Counted from the first letter of the stretch, positions 20,210 through 29,164 are shown. The stretch is 64,000 bases of DNA from Catenibacterium mitsuokai (GCF_025148785.1 NZ_CP102271.1:1149569-1213568); one strand, 5' to 3'. Translations and numbers: made by a program. The notes: generated by a model from the sequence alone, not told the origin.

Positions 20210-20624
20210 AGATGCAGTTATTGAACATTCAGATAATAAGTTCGTTGCAGAACTTACAAAGAATATGGATGCATTCATCTATACAAAGGACTTCTATGTT
20301 GCACTGTATAAGCAGCTTGAAAGTGGAATGACATCAATCGAGGCTTATGAATCATTAGGGTTCGATACTAAGAAACTAGGAAAGAACTGCGCTCAGGCAG
20401 CAGCCAAGCGTGCAAGACAGAAAGCGAAGAACGGGGAGTTTGAACCAAAGGCTGAGAACTATGATGGAAGCATCCCTATTGAGGAAATGCCTGAAATGAC
20501 TCTCGAAGAGAAGGTTGCATACCAGGAGGCACGTATCAGATATCTTGAGGATTACGTAGAATTTCAAAAAAAAATGCCTTCCATACTGGAGGAGATATAC
20601 TCATCCTACAGCGACAAGAAGTAA
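20148..20624 (+). CDS. Small helical protein of the two-transposase element
   Basis: A 158-residue charged protein lying between, and overlapping the first of, the two transposases; GAGGAGG lies 11 bases before its ATG. Residues about 30-95 (FYVALYKQLESGMTSIEAYESLGFDTKKLGK) resemble the modules at the N-terminus of the upstream transposase (FRCILYDEW ... LKSYGFDCSMLGK). The C-terminal part is a likely coiled coil (EARIRYLEDYVEFQKK). By position it could be the OrfA-like DNA-binding partner of the downstream transposase. The function is inferred. Confidence 0.7.
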   Translation: MAQERKKNRQQQTEAQRLAHRDAVIEHSDNKFVAELTKNMDAFIYTKDFYVALYKQLESGMTSIEAYESLGFDTKKLGKNCAQAAAKRARQKAKNGEFEPKAENYDGSIPIEEMPEMTLEEKVAYQEARIRYLEDYVEFQKKMPSILEEIYSSYSDKK

Positions 20625-20641
20625 AGGAGGACAAGCTCTTC

Positions 20642-21955
20642 ATGGCTTATGACTACATAAGCAGGGGAAAGGCAAAAGAGAATGGTTATACTAACACCAA
20701 AGTGTTCAAATTATTTGGTGTAAGCAGCACCGGCTATTATAATTATGTGGCACGCAGGGAGGATAGAGACGGGAAGCAGGCAGCTAGAAAACAGGATGAA
20801 AGCCATGTGATGCAGTGCTTCAAGAAGATCATTAAAACACTAGGATTCGTTCCCGGAAAGCGAACTTTCCGCCGACATATGTTCAGAAGGTTCAATTACA
20901 ATATCAGCGTATCAAGAGCTTCAGCCATCATGAAAAAGATGCAGATTACTGCACAGCTTCCCAAGAAGGATGCATACAAGGGACAGGCAACCCACCATCA
21001 TGAGTGCATGGCAAAGCCTAATCTCGTTAACCGTAACTTCAAGTTAGGTGTAAGACAGGTCATCCTTACTGATATCACTTATATTCATTACGGCTATAGC
21101 CGTACTCCAGCCTATATGTGTGCGTTCAAGGATGCCTATACAACTGAAATACTAGGTCATTATGTATCAGGCAGAATGGATGTGTCTCTTGTTCAGAAGG
21201 CATTCAATAATATGATGGAGAATCATAAGGACGAGTTCCCCAAGAATCTGGAGGTATACTGCCACAGTGACCAGGGCTCACAGTATCTGTCAACATCTTT
21301 CAAACAGCTTCTTAATGAGAATGATTTCATCCAGTCAATGTCCAGAAGAGGAAACAGTCAGGACAACGCTCCTATGGAATCATTCTTTGGGCGTATGAAG
21401 ACTGAGGTCATTGACATCATCGCAAGATGTGGGGATATAGCTACTGTAAGAAGGCTCATTAATGGATATATCAATATGCATAATAATGAAAGATATCAGG
21501 ATACCCTTGCAGCACTGTCTCCAAGTGAATTCTATACATATAAGGTGACAGGTCAGTATCCACTGGACAGCTATTATGGGGTGAAGGCATCAGAGCTTAT
21601 GCCTCTTGAAAAGATCATTGAGGCTAAGCTTGAAATGCAGGAAAAAAAGAAGGAGCTCCGTAAGGAACGTCAGAAGATCAATGAGCAGCAGTCCAGATTA
21701 TTAAGGAATGCGGGCGAAATCATCATGCGTGATATGAAGAAGATGGAGGATGAAAACAGGAAATGGGTAAAACAGCAGGAACTAGTAGAGAATCAGCTGA
21801 AGAAGATTTCGGAAATCATTGAGAAGATTAGTAAGGCTTTAAAATTCTATTATCATGAAGCAACAGCTGAAATCAAGAAACTGCTTAAGGATCCATTGAA
21901 CTGGAAGAACTATACAGAACTGGACTATTATAAGGATCTTGATGCATTATACTAA
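20642..21955 (+). CDS. IS3-like DDE transposase with C-terminal coiled coil
   Basis: A 437-residue protein with an N-terminal helix-turn-helix (TNTKVFKLFGVSSTGYYNYV), an HTH_21-like segment and an rve domain with ILTDITYIHYG, CHSDQGS and PMESFFGRMK; the last two acids are spaced D-x35-E. The usual NCWDNA box reads NSQDNA, an unusual change. Unlike IS3 OrfB it carries about 120 extra residues of charged coiled coil at the C-terminus. AAAGGAGG overlaps the stop of the preceding gene, so translation is coupled. Confidence 0.87.
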   Translation: MAYDYISRGKAKENGYTNTKVFKLFGVSSTGYYNYVARREDRDGKQAARKQDESHVMQCFKKIIKTLGFVPGKRTFRRHMFRRFNYNISVSRASAIMKKMQITAQLPKKDAYKGQATHHHECMAKPNLVNRNFKLGVRQVILTDITYIHYGYSRTPAYMCAFKDAYTTEILGHYVSGRMDVSLVQKAFNNMMENHKDEFPKNLEVYCHSDQGSQYLSTSFKQLLNENDFIQSMSRRGNSQDNAPMESFFGRMKTEVIDIIARCGDIATVRRLINGYINMHNNERYQDTLAALSPSEFYTYKVTGQYPLDSYYGVKASELMPLEKIIEAKLEMQEKKKELRKERQKINEQQSRLLRNAGEIIMRDMKKMEDENRKWVKQQELVENQLKKISEIIEKISKALKFYYHEATAEIKKLLKDPLNWKNYTELDYYKDLDALY

Positions 21956-22045
21956 TTAGACAAATCATAAATAATATATCGGGAAAAGTCCATAAAATCA
22001 GGACTTCTTTTCGTCGTGGAAAAAGGCTGGGGAACAGGCGCAAAA

Positions 22046-22079
22046 AAATGAGCATCACCTTACGGTGATGCTCATTTAG
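22046..22079 (+). terminator. Terminator at the right end of the element
   Basis: A perfect 10-bp stem GAGCATCACC/GGTGATGCTC with a TTAC loop lies just inside the right inverted repeat. A second, weaker hairpin (AAGTCC/GGACTT) lies about 40 bases upstream near 21993. Confidence 0.75.
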
Positions 22080-22161
22080 CAGGGACTGTCAACTTTCTGT
22101 CCTTGACTTTTGAACCAGTTTAAAGCTGGGGGCTTGTTTCATAGTTATTTAATTTTTTTTA

Positions 22162-22560
22162 TTAAGACTTAGATGTAGTCCATTCATTCATGTCAAGTTT
22201 TGTAGTACAGTGAACGTTTGTATTGTTATTAGTCCAGATGATTACATCAGTCTTAGGGTATTCATAGGTTTTTCCCCAGTATCTATAGGTAAGCTTATCG
22301 TTTCCACCGTTATCAATCATAACTCCTTTTATGAAACCACTATCTTCTTCTGCTTCATGTGTTTTTTTACATGGACTATAAAATCTTGATCTTCCTTTAG
22401 TTAAGTTTCTACCATCATTTGTAAAAACATCATACATACCATCTTCTTCACCTGCATTACATTCAAAGTTATAAACTTTGTGATTCTCTCCACAAGCACT
22501 TACGAATTCATTTGCTACAAAGGCATCTACGACTACCATAGGTTTTTCCCAATTTCTCAT
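22162..22560 (-). CDS. Hypothetical protein with WEKP-type N-terminus
   Basis: A 132-residue protein not recognised as a named family. The N-terminus MRNWEKPMVVVDAFVANEF resembles a leader-like start seen on many short Firmicute proteins, including some putative ribosomally made peptide precursors, followed by CG and four further cysteines scattered along the chain (YNFECNAG, YSPCKK, NVHC). No signal peptide or membrane helix. AGGAGGG precedes the ATG and a promoter is visible (TTGCAT/TATAAT). It stands alone on the - strand. A structural or extracellular role is possible but undetermined. Confidence 0.65.
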   Translation of the reverse strand: MRNWEKPMVVVDAFVANEFVSACGENHKVYNFECNAGEEDGMYDVFTNDGRNLTKGRSRFYSPCKKTHEAEEDSGFIKGVMIDNGGNDKLTYRYWGKTYEYPKTDVIIWTNNNTNVHCTTKLDMNEWTTSKS

Positions 22561-22592
22561 ATTTCAATCCCTCCTGATTCGAATTTATATTT

Positions 22593-22621
22593 ATTATAAA
22601 CCCTATAGCCTTCTCATGCAA
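22593..22621 (-). promoter_or_regulatory. Promoter of the 132-residue protein gene
   Basis: On the - strand, TTGCAT (22621-22616) and TATAAT (22598-22593) are separated by 17 bases, a near-consensus housekeeping sigma promoter about 35 bases before the start codon. Confidence 0.7.
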
Positions 22622-22686
22622 CCCTTCAGGGATATATTTAAGAAATACTATACAAAAAATATAAAAATGTCTAGTATAATAAAACA

Positions 22687-22706
22687 TAAATACACTGATG
22701 TATGAA
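22687..22706. promoter_or_regulatory. Palindrome 1 upstream of the nuclease-STAND operon
   Basis: TAAATACA-CTGA-TGTATGAA, an inverted repeat with one imperfect arm, located just downstream of a + strand TATAAT (22675-22680). It shares its half-site with the perfect palindrome 82 bases further on, so both may bind one regulator. No regulator gene is adjacent. Confidence 0.5.
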
Positions 22707-22768
22707 TTATTAATAAAATAACGTTACATAATTATCGTAAATACAATTAAACATAAATCAAATTAGGA

Positions 22769-22786
22769 TAAATACAAATGTATTTA
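22769..22786. promoter_or_regulatory. Palindrome 2 upstream of the nuclease-STAND operon
   Basis: TAAATACA-AA-TGTATTTA is an exact 18-bp palindrome 55 bases before the first start codon of the operon and has the same half-site as the element at 22687. AT-rich DNA makes chance palindromes more likely, so confidence is moderate. Confidence 0.5.
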
Positions 22787-22840
22787 ATGAACTTATTTTA
22801 ATGTTTTACACTATCAATTTTTTTGGAGGGGGTGAAATGT

Positions 22841-23236
22841 GTGATACAAGTAAACATTGATGAAAAGAAAGTTGATAATTTTACTGATCAAGCATGTTAT
22901 ACATTAAAAGAACAAATGGGGAAGTATGCTGATAATATTATAAAAGAATCTAATTTGATAGAAGAAAGTATTAGAGAAGATGGGGCAAATGCAGAAATTA
23001 CAAGCACTATAGTTATGCAAGCTATTAGAAAATCTAAAAGTGATACAAGAAAAAAGTCGAGCAACCGATTGATAATCCTTAAAATTGCATCTACAATTTC
23101 TACATTGATAACTGGTTTTTTATTTGATGCATCAGGATATGGACATAATTTTATGAAGCTAATTTGCTTTATTATATGTTTGATAATTGCTTCGGTATCA
23201 ACAGCATTTCAAATTATATTGGAGGAAAAGGAGTGA
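22841..23236 (+). CDS. Small two-helix membrane protein, first gene of STAND-nuclease operon
   Basis: The start is the GTG at 22841, eight bases after GGAGGGGG; the upstream TTG and GTG codons fall in or before that box. The 131-residue product has a soluble helical N-terminal part (VNIDEKKVDNFTDQ), a basic KSKSDTRKKSSNR patch, and two membrane helices at the C-terminal third (LIILKIASTISTLITGFLF and LICFIICLIIASVSTAFQI). Not a family I recognise. It is followed four bases later by a second membrane protein, then by the large ATPase, so it is probably a membrane partner in a three-gene system. Confidence 0.75.
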   Translation: MIQVNIDEKKVDNFTDQACYTLKEQMGKYADNIIKESNLIEESIREDGANAEITSTIVMQAIRKSKSDTRKKSSNRLIILKIASTISTLITGFLFDASGYGHNFMKLICFIICLIIASVSTAFQIILEEKE

Positions 23237-23240
23237 TAAT

Positions 23241-23939
23241 ATGAGTACTTTACCTAATGATAAAATAGAAAAATATCTTGATGAATTATCAGATGAATAT
23301 AAAAGCCTTTTATATAAAACTCTAGTGTCTCGTACAAAACCATTAGATGAATTAAGTGTAAGTGAGTTGCTTCGTATTGATAGTGAAATTAAAAAGCCTT
23401 TATTAACTGATTATAAAAATAGACAACGCCGCGACTATACTCTATTTCGCTTAGGAATTTTGTATATGATTTTAGGTGTTTTTATATTTTTATTAAGCAA
23501 AGTATTTTGGAAAAATGATCACAATGGAATAGGGCACATATATTCACTTATTTCATGTACAGTAGCTTTTATTGGTTTTATTTTTGTATTATATTCTTTT
23601 GCTACACAAATTTTTGGTGTTGTAACATCAAAATATAATGCTTCTTTGGAGGAATGTTCTAAAGTATTAGAGTATGAAATTGTTAGGAAATGGAGAGAAT
23701 TAGAGGGGATAGTTGAAGATATAAGTTTAACTTCACAATTAGATACATCAAAAACAGTTATTCAGTTTTTAGCAGAAAATCATTTTATTGATGATAATGA
23801 AGTCAATATACTGAGAAAATTCCTGAAAATGAGAAACAATATTGTTTACGCCACTGATAATAATTATACAACTGAAGAATTAAAGAAAATGCTTGGTGAA
23901 ATAAATCATATCATTAATAAATTAGAAGAAATTATTTAA
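23241..23939 (+). CDS. Membrane protein with HEPN-like C-terminus
   Basis: The ATG at 23241 has AAAAGGAGTG upstream; an in-frame start at 23187 lies inside the previous gene and is rejected. The 232-residue product has an acidic helical N-terminus (about 70 residues), two membrane helices around residues 75-130, and a cytoplasmic C-terminal domain with FLKMRNNIVYA. That segment matches the RN-x-IVH motif of HEPN-like domains except that the histidine is tyrosine, so nuclease activity is doubtful. It lies between a small membrane protein and a nuclease-ATPase gene, with 4- and 26-base gaps. Confidence 0.75.
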   Translation: MSTLPNDKIEKYLDELSDEYKSLLYKTLVSRTKPLDELSVSELLRIDSEIKKPLLTDYKNRQRRDYTLFRLGILYMILGVFIFLLSKVFWKNDHNGIGHIYSLISCTVAFIGFIFVLYSFATQIFGVVTSKYNASLEECSKVLEYEIVRKWRELEGIVEDISLTSQLDTSKTVIQFLAENHFIDDNEVNILRKFLKMRNNIVYATDNNYTTEELKKMLGEINHIINKLEEII

Positions 23940-23965
23940 TAGATAGTATATTTCAGGAGGTAAAA

Positions 23966-26900
23966 ATGAACTCATTTCAAAAATCTGATAAAGGCGCACA
24001 AGCTGCATGGAAAGGATTCTCTTCTCAAACATTATATATTGCTTCTAGATTAATTTCTGATAAAGATGGTTATGAGTACTATCCAGAAGATGTAGAAGAT
24101 TTAGTTATTAAAAAGAATAATGTTGTAATAGAGGCTGTTCAAGTTAAAAATATATCAGCTAGTTTAACATTATCTAGTCTTGCTGGTACAAAAACATCCC
24201 AAAGTGGTGAGGGATTCTTTAATCGTATGTGTAGCTTACATGAACAATATCCATCTTTTAATAATGTTAATGTGGTTTACTTTAATTCTCTTGGTACTGA
24301 ATTGCAAGAAATACAAGAAGGAAATGCAAATACAAAAAGAACTATTATTAAAAAACTTGTAGATGATCATGGTTTATGTGAAGAAGATGCTATATGGTTA
24401 ATTGATTCATTGCATTTTGAAAAAGTGAATCTTAATGATTTAGATTCAAATATTCAAAATCAAATCACTAATTATGTACCAGTCATGTCTGCACCTACAC
24501 TCGCAAAAGAATTACTAATTCAACATATATCTGTACTTTCTAAAAGTAAAGAATATACAACACTACAATTATGGGAAGAAAAAATCCATGAAATTGGCAC
24601 AAATATAGCATCATTAGATGGATTCTACAAAGAATACAACAAGTCTCTTGTACGTTTAGATGAATTCAAATTGAATGATGATTATGTTCATCTACAAAAA
24701 GAATACTCACAAGGTATTGCTGCACATCCTTCACATATTCGTAATAATCTAGATTTTAAAAGAAATTACTGGATGGAAGAAATTCAGTCTGTAATTGATA
24801 CTAAGGGTGTTGCAATCGTTAAAGGTGTTTCTGGGCAAGGGAAAAGCACACTTTGCTATCGTTATTTAATGGATACATATCCAGAAGGCTGTGTATTTTG
24901 TGTACGTACCCTTGCCAATGAAGGACAAGCACAGAATTTAGTTTCTGCATTAGATGGCTTAGGAAAGCATAATGAGTCACTTATTATTTATATTGATGTT
25001 CAACCAGGTGAAACACTATGGGCATTTTTATTACAAGAATTGCAAGTTAGAGGTCTTTCTATTCCTGTTCTTATTTCTATTAGAGACGAAGATTATAATC
25101 AGACACCAATTAGTGGGAAGCAAATTAAGTATGGTATTGTTGAACTAACTTTGACAAAAGAAGAAGCTGAACAAATTTATAATACTTATACGGAAACAAA
25201 ACCTCATCAAGAACACAGAACTTTTGAAGAAGCATGGGAAATATTTGGTGGTCAAGGACCTTTAATTGAATTTACATATTTTATAACTCACAATCAGGTT
25301 TTAGCACAACGCCTTCATGAACAGCTTGATGCATTATTACAACAAAGAATTTCTGATGAGTGGTTAGAATTACTTCAGATAGTGTGTTATGTTGGTCGTT
25401 TAGGTTGCTTAATTAATATTACGGATGTAAAAAATGAAATTCATTGTTCTAATATATATGCTGCTATTAGACGTTTACAAGACGAGTATTTAATTAAAGT
25501 GGTAGATGAAAATACTATTGAAGCACTTCATCCAGTACGAGCAAAAATCATATTTGATGTATTGTGTAATTTGATTTATACGTCTTCAAAAGAAATTGTA
25601 TTTAAAGCATTACCTTGTATAGAATCGAAAAATATACGAGTGGTTCTGTTAGATTATTTCTCTAATAATCAATATGATATTAAGGATATACAAAGATTGT
25701 CTCAAATAGAGTTCCGTGATTGGGTAGGATATGCAAATTCTATTAAGACAATGCTTTGGTTAGATGCAAAGTGTTATGTAGAGAATAATATGAAGGTTTT
25801 TGAATCTCTGGTTGCTAAACATGGTAAAGGGTGGCTCTGCTTGTTGCCTGTTGATCTTTCTGGTATTTATGGTCCAGATAAGATGATTGCAGATGATATA
25901 AAAGAACTACCGAAAAAAAATAAAACTAATATTCAAAATGACATTGATAATGTAAAAAAATCACTTACTTCACTCCATATAGACTATCAAGCAATTGATT
26001 ATTTTATAAATAATAGTAAGATACCACTTGTTCTGCCTGATACAGATTCTGATTGTCAATCTTTTGGATATTCGTTATTCTGGATGGCGAAGCGAAATAG
26101 AGAGGTAATACTTCCGTTTGAAATGGTTGAAATAGTTACAAGTGTATGTAAGGGTGATCTTCAATCATCAGCAGATGCAATACGTGGATTATCTGAACAT
26201 ACTGCACTAAAAGAAAGTTACCTAGCTGCTGTAGATGTTTTAGTGAAGAGACTTATCAATGAAATGCAATTGCTTAATTTTTCAGTAACAGATGATGTAG
26301 TAACATGTAAATTTATCCCACCTCTTTTAAAAGAGGTAAATGAATCAGACAATATCCAAAACTTTAATCAGTATTGGAGAATTAAAATGTTAGATATATT
26401 AAAACAACTATATTCAGAAAAAGAGTACATTGATATTGAATTGATAGGTGTTGATTTACTTCGTGATTTGGGGATTGAAGCATTAGATGACAAATTACAT
26501 ATTCATAAAAGTAAACGTTTAGAAACCTGGGTGACTGAGGTGAATGGATGGGCTAGAATAAGAATTGAATATAGTTTTCGTCCCTCTTCTTGGCAGGAAT
26601 ATGTAACTAAACTTGATGAATTAAGAATTAATACGAACAATCTGGTAGTAGAAACAATTAAACTCTTTAATGATATATATAAGAAAGGTAGATATACGGA
26701 ACAACGAGGTAAAAAGATTATTAATCTAATTAAATTATTTAATGAAAAACTACTCAATGAAAATCTACTTCCATATTTTGCTGTTGACCCATATTGTCTC
26801 TATTCAGAAGGTAATGATAAAAGTCCTGATGCAGAGTATTATCCAATGCGCCAATTACTTTCTGTGAAAAAATACGATAATTTTAGGAAATGTTACAATG

Positions 26901-27979
26901 ATTTATATAGATCATTGGAAAATTTTTATGATCAATTTTTTGATGTTTTCAGTGTGAGACTTAAAAGGCAAGATATTAATACCATTGATAATCCAAGAAT
27001 TGCTATGTTTAATTTGTATGCTGCGTCTAAAAATCTTGTGAACTTTCAGAAAGAATATGACCTTTTGTTTTCTGAGTATAGTACTCTTGATGGAGATTTT
27101 TTAAAGCACGAACTTGAAAATACTATGACTTTGGTGAATGTGTGGCGCTATATGTTAGACAATCAACCAAAAAATTATGATATTGCTTATGATTCAAAAC
27201 AAAAATATCGAAAAGGAATTAATTATTTTTCAGATAATCTTTCGAGGGCAGTTAAAGCATTAAACGGTACACTTCTTACGGGAGACAAACATGCTTATAT
27301 TATTGTTAATTACAATATGAATGATGATATTACTTTAGAAGATGAATATACTAGAATTGTAATGATTATTAGACATTATTTTCAGGACAGTATTTTACCA
27401 TCTAGTAATAGGTGGTATCTAGAAACACAATCATTAGAATTAGCTTATGTTCCAGCTTTTAATGGTGTGATATCTCCATCAGTTCTTTCTATTCCAACCT
27501 ATAAATTATTAGATGTGGGAGAATCTCAAATTGCAAAACCTATGTTTCCATGTGATACAGAACCTGTTCTTATGGAAAGAATAAATGCTAGTAAGTCGTT
27601 AAGAATATGGAATAATGCCATGGAAAAGCTTGGTGATATGAAGGTATACCTTCAGAGATATCTACAAATTCTTCAAGTGCCTGTTGATCAAAAATGTCTT
27701 TGTACTTTGGCTAGACATATAGAAGAATTGATAAATCAAATTAGTGCCTTGTGGAATGATATTATTTTGATTGATAATGTTGTAAATGAATTGTTTGAAG
27801 ATGTTGATGAGCAAAATATTGAGATGTTGAATATAATTAAGCAATTTTTGGATTGTTATGATGAAATTGAATCTACTATCAGAAAACACAATGACTTAAG
27901 TGAATTAATACACGTAATCGAAGAAGTGATAGTCATAATGATATACTTATTACCTTTAGTGGCTAAATTACCTGAATAA
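23966..27979 (+). CDS. Cap4/DUF4297-like nuclease fused to a STAND-type NTPase
   Basis: A 1337-residue protein. Residues 1 to about 200 look like a Cap4/DUF4297 dsDNA nuclease: KGAQAAWKGFSSQTLYIA, then D45, E56 and Q59-V-K61, the PD-(D/E)xK core. A P-loop follows: Walker A GVSGQGKST at residues 287-295 and a Walker B-like strand LIIYID with D344. The remaining 900 residues are helical and probably form the sensor/repeat region. This nuclease-ATPase-sensor order is that of Avs-like anti-phage proteins, so a threat-triggered DNA-cutting role is inferred. AGGAGG precedes the ATG; a terminator follows. Confidence 0.82.
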   Translation: MNSFQKSDKGAQAAWKGFSSQTLYIASRLISDKDGYEYYPEDVEDLVIKKNNVVIEAVQVKNISASLTLSSLAGTKTSQSGEGFFNRMCSLHEQYPSFNNVNVVYFNSLGTELQEIQEGNANTKRTIIKKLVDDHGLCEEDAIWLIDSLHFEKVNLNDLDSNIQNQITNYVPVMSAPTLAKELLIQHISVLSKSKEYTTLQLWEEKIHEIGTNIASLDGFYKEYNKSLVRLDEFKLNDDYVHLQKEYSQGIAAHPSHIRNNLDFKRNYWMEEIQSVIDTKGVAIVKGVSGQGKSTLCYRYLMDTYPEGCVFCVRTLANEGQAQNLVSALDGLGKHNESLIIYIDVQPGETLWAFLLQELQVRGLSIPVLISIRDEDYNQTPISGKQIKYGIVELTLTKEEAEQIYNTYTETKPHQEHRTFEEAWEIFGGQGPLIEFTYFITHNQVLAQRLHEQLDALLQQRISDEWLELLQIVCYVGRLGCLINITDVKNEIHCSNIYAAIRRLQDEYLIKVVDENTIEALHPVRAKIIFDVLCNLIYTSSKEIVFKALPCIESKNIRVVLLDYFSNNQYDIKDIQRLSQIEFRDWVGYANSIKTMLWLDAKCYVENNMKVFESLVAKHGKGWLCLLPVDLSGIYGPDKMIADDIKELPKKNKTNIQNDIDNVKKSLTSLHIDYQAIDYFINNSKIPLVLPDTDSDCQSFGYSLFWMAKRNREVILPFEMVEIVTSVCKGDLQSSADAIRGLSEHTALKESYLAAVDVLVKRLINEMQLLNFSVTDDVVTCKFIPPLLKEVNESDNIQNFNQYWRIKMLDILKQLYSEKEYIDIELIGVDLLRDLGIEALDDKLHIHKSKRLETWVTEVNGWARIRIEYSFRPSSWQEYVTKLDELRINTNNLVVETIKLFNDIYKKGRYTEQRGKKIINLIKLFNEKLLNENLLPYFAVDPYCLYSEGNDKSPDAEYYPMRQLLSVKKYDNFRKCYNDLYRSLENFYDQFFDVFSVRLKRQDINTIDNPRIAMFNLYAASKNLVNFQKEYDLLFSEYSTLDGDFLKHELENTMTLVNVWRYMLDNQPKNYDIAYDSKQKYRKGINYFSDNLSRAVKALNGTLLTGDKHAYIIVNYNMNDDITLEDEYTRIVMIIRHYFQDSILPSSNRWYLETQSLELAYVPAFNGVISPSVLSIPTYKLLDVGESQIAKPMFPCDTEPVLMERINASKSLRIWNNAMEKLGDMKVYLQRYLQILQVPVDQKCLCTLARHIEELINQISALWNDIILIDNVVNELFEDVDEQNIEMLNIIKQFLDCYDEIESTIRKHNDLSELIHVIEEVIVIMIYLLPLVAKLPE

Positions 27980-28032
27980 AAATATGATAAAAGGGGATAT
28001 CAATTGATTTTTTGAGATAACTTATGTAAGCA

Positions 28033-28071
28033 AAAAGGCTTAACTCCGGTACAACCGAAGCTAAGCCTTTT
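28033..28071. terminator. Bidirectional terminator between convergent units
   Basis: AAAAGGCTTA/TAAGCCTTTT stem with an inner CGGT/ACCG pairing; A-runs on one side and T-runs on the other let it work for the nuclease-STAND operon (+) and the epimerase gene (-). Confidence 0.8.
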
Positions 28072-28078
28072 AACTTAT

Positions 28079-29164
28079 TTAAATCTTATAAAACTCTTTA
28101 TACCACTCTGCAAACTTACGTAAACCATCTCTTAAAGAAGTATTAGGCTTAAAACCATAATCTCTCTCTAAAGCACTTGTATCAGCATAAGTAATAGGTA
28201 CATCACCTGGTTGCATAGGGACTAACTTCTTATGAGCTTCAAAATCATAATCAGCAGGTAACACTTCAGCACGAATTAATTCTTCCTGTAAAATAGTTAC
28301 AAAATCCAACAAGTTTTCAGGATTACTATTACCAATATTATATACAGCATAAGGAGGAATAGGTAAACCATCTTCACCATTCTTCTTTTCTGGTGCTCCC
28401 TGCATAATGCGTTTAACACCCTCTAAAATATCATCTACATATGTAAAGTCTCTCTTACAGTTACCATAGTTAAAGATCTGAATAGTATCTCCTTTAAGTA
28501 ACTTATTAGTAAATCCAAAATAAGCCATATCAGGTCTTCCAGCTGGACCATAAACAGTAAAGAAACGTAAACCAGTAGAAGGGATATTATATAACTTACT
28601 ATAAGCATGTGCCATTAATTCATTAGACTTCTTAGTAGCTGCATATAAAGATACAGGATTATCTACCTTATCTTCTGTACTATATGGTACTTTCTTATTA
28701 GTACTATATACAGATGAAGATGAAGCATATACTAAGTGTTCTACACCCTTAGCACCATTGTCATATGAATGACGACAAGCTTCTAGGATATTATAGAAAC
28801 CAATCATATTAGACTGAATATAAGCATCAGGATTACTAATAGAATAACTTACACCAGCCTGAGCACCTAAGTTAACTACAATATCAGGTTTATGTTCTTC
28901 AAAGATATGATCAATAATAGCTTTATTAGCTAAATCATCTTTATAGAACACATAACTAGAATCACTATGTTCCTTTAAACACTTTTTAATTTCTTTTAAA
29001 CGCCATTCTTTAATACTTACATCATAATAATCATTCATATTATCTAAACCAATAATATGAATAGGTGATTGTGTTTTTAATAGTTCTAATACTAAGTTAC
29101 TACCAATAAAACCAGCAGAACCTGTAACTAAAACAGTTTTATTTTTTAAATCAATATGGTTCAT
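28079..29164 (-). CDS. UDP-glucuronate 4-epimerase-like NAD-dependent epimerase
   Basis: The ATG at 29164 lies eight bases from GGAGGG and is preferred to the ATG at 29173, which is too close. The 361-residue product has the Rossmann motif GSAGFIGSN, the catalytic SSSVY and YAATK (Tyr-x3-Lys), and GLDNMNDYYDVSIKEWRL, the substrate segment typical of CapI/LspL-type UDP-GlcA 4-epimerases. It would make UDP-galacturonate for capsule. It sits directly downstream of the UDP-glucose dehydrogenase gene that should supply its substrate, but that gene is broken here. Confidence 0.88.
   Translation of the reverse strand: MNHIDLKNKTVLVTGSAGFIGSNLVLELLKTQSPIHIIGLDNMNDYYDVSIKEWRLKEIKKCLKEHSDSSYVFYKDDLANKAIIDHIFEEHKPDIVVNLGAQAGVSYSISNPDAYIQSNMIGFYNILEACRHSYDNGAKGVEHLVYASSSSVYSTNKKVPYSTEDKVDNPVSLYAATKKSNELMAHAYSKLYNIPSTGLRFFTVYGPAGRPDMAYFGFTNKLLKGDTIQIFNYGNCKRDFTYVDDILEGVKRIMQGAPEKKNGEDGLPIPPYAVYNIGNSNPENLLDFVTILQEELIRAEVLPADYDFEAHKKLVPMQPGDVPITYADTSALERDYGFKPNTSLRDGLRKFAEWYKEFYKI

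Larger units (their letters stand above)
18160..22140 (+). mobile_element. Two-transposase element with imperfect inverted repeats
   Basis: The left end (from about 18160) reads AAACAAACCCCCA and the reverse complement of the right end (from 22140 inward) reads AAACAAGCCCCCA. Similarity continues inward for about 60 bp, including TAAAnTGGT, AGGACA and TTGACAGT-like blocks. Each end also has a hairpin just inside the repeat: GATACCCAC/GTGGGTATC with T7 on the left and GAGCATCACC/GGTGATGCTC on the right. Between them are two different rve-type transposases and a small protein on the + strand. Base composition is visibly richer in G and C than the flanks. No clear target duplication was seen. 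Confidence 0.75.
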
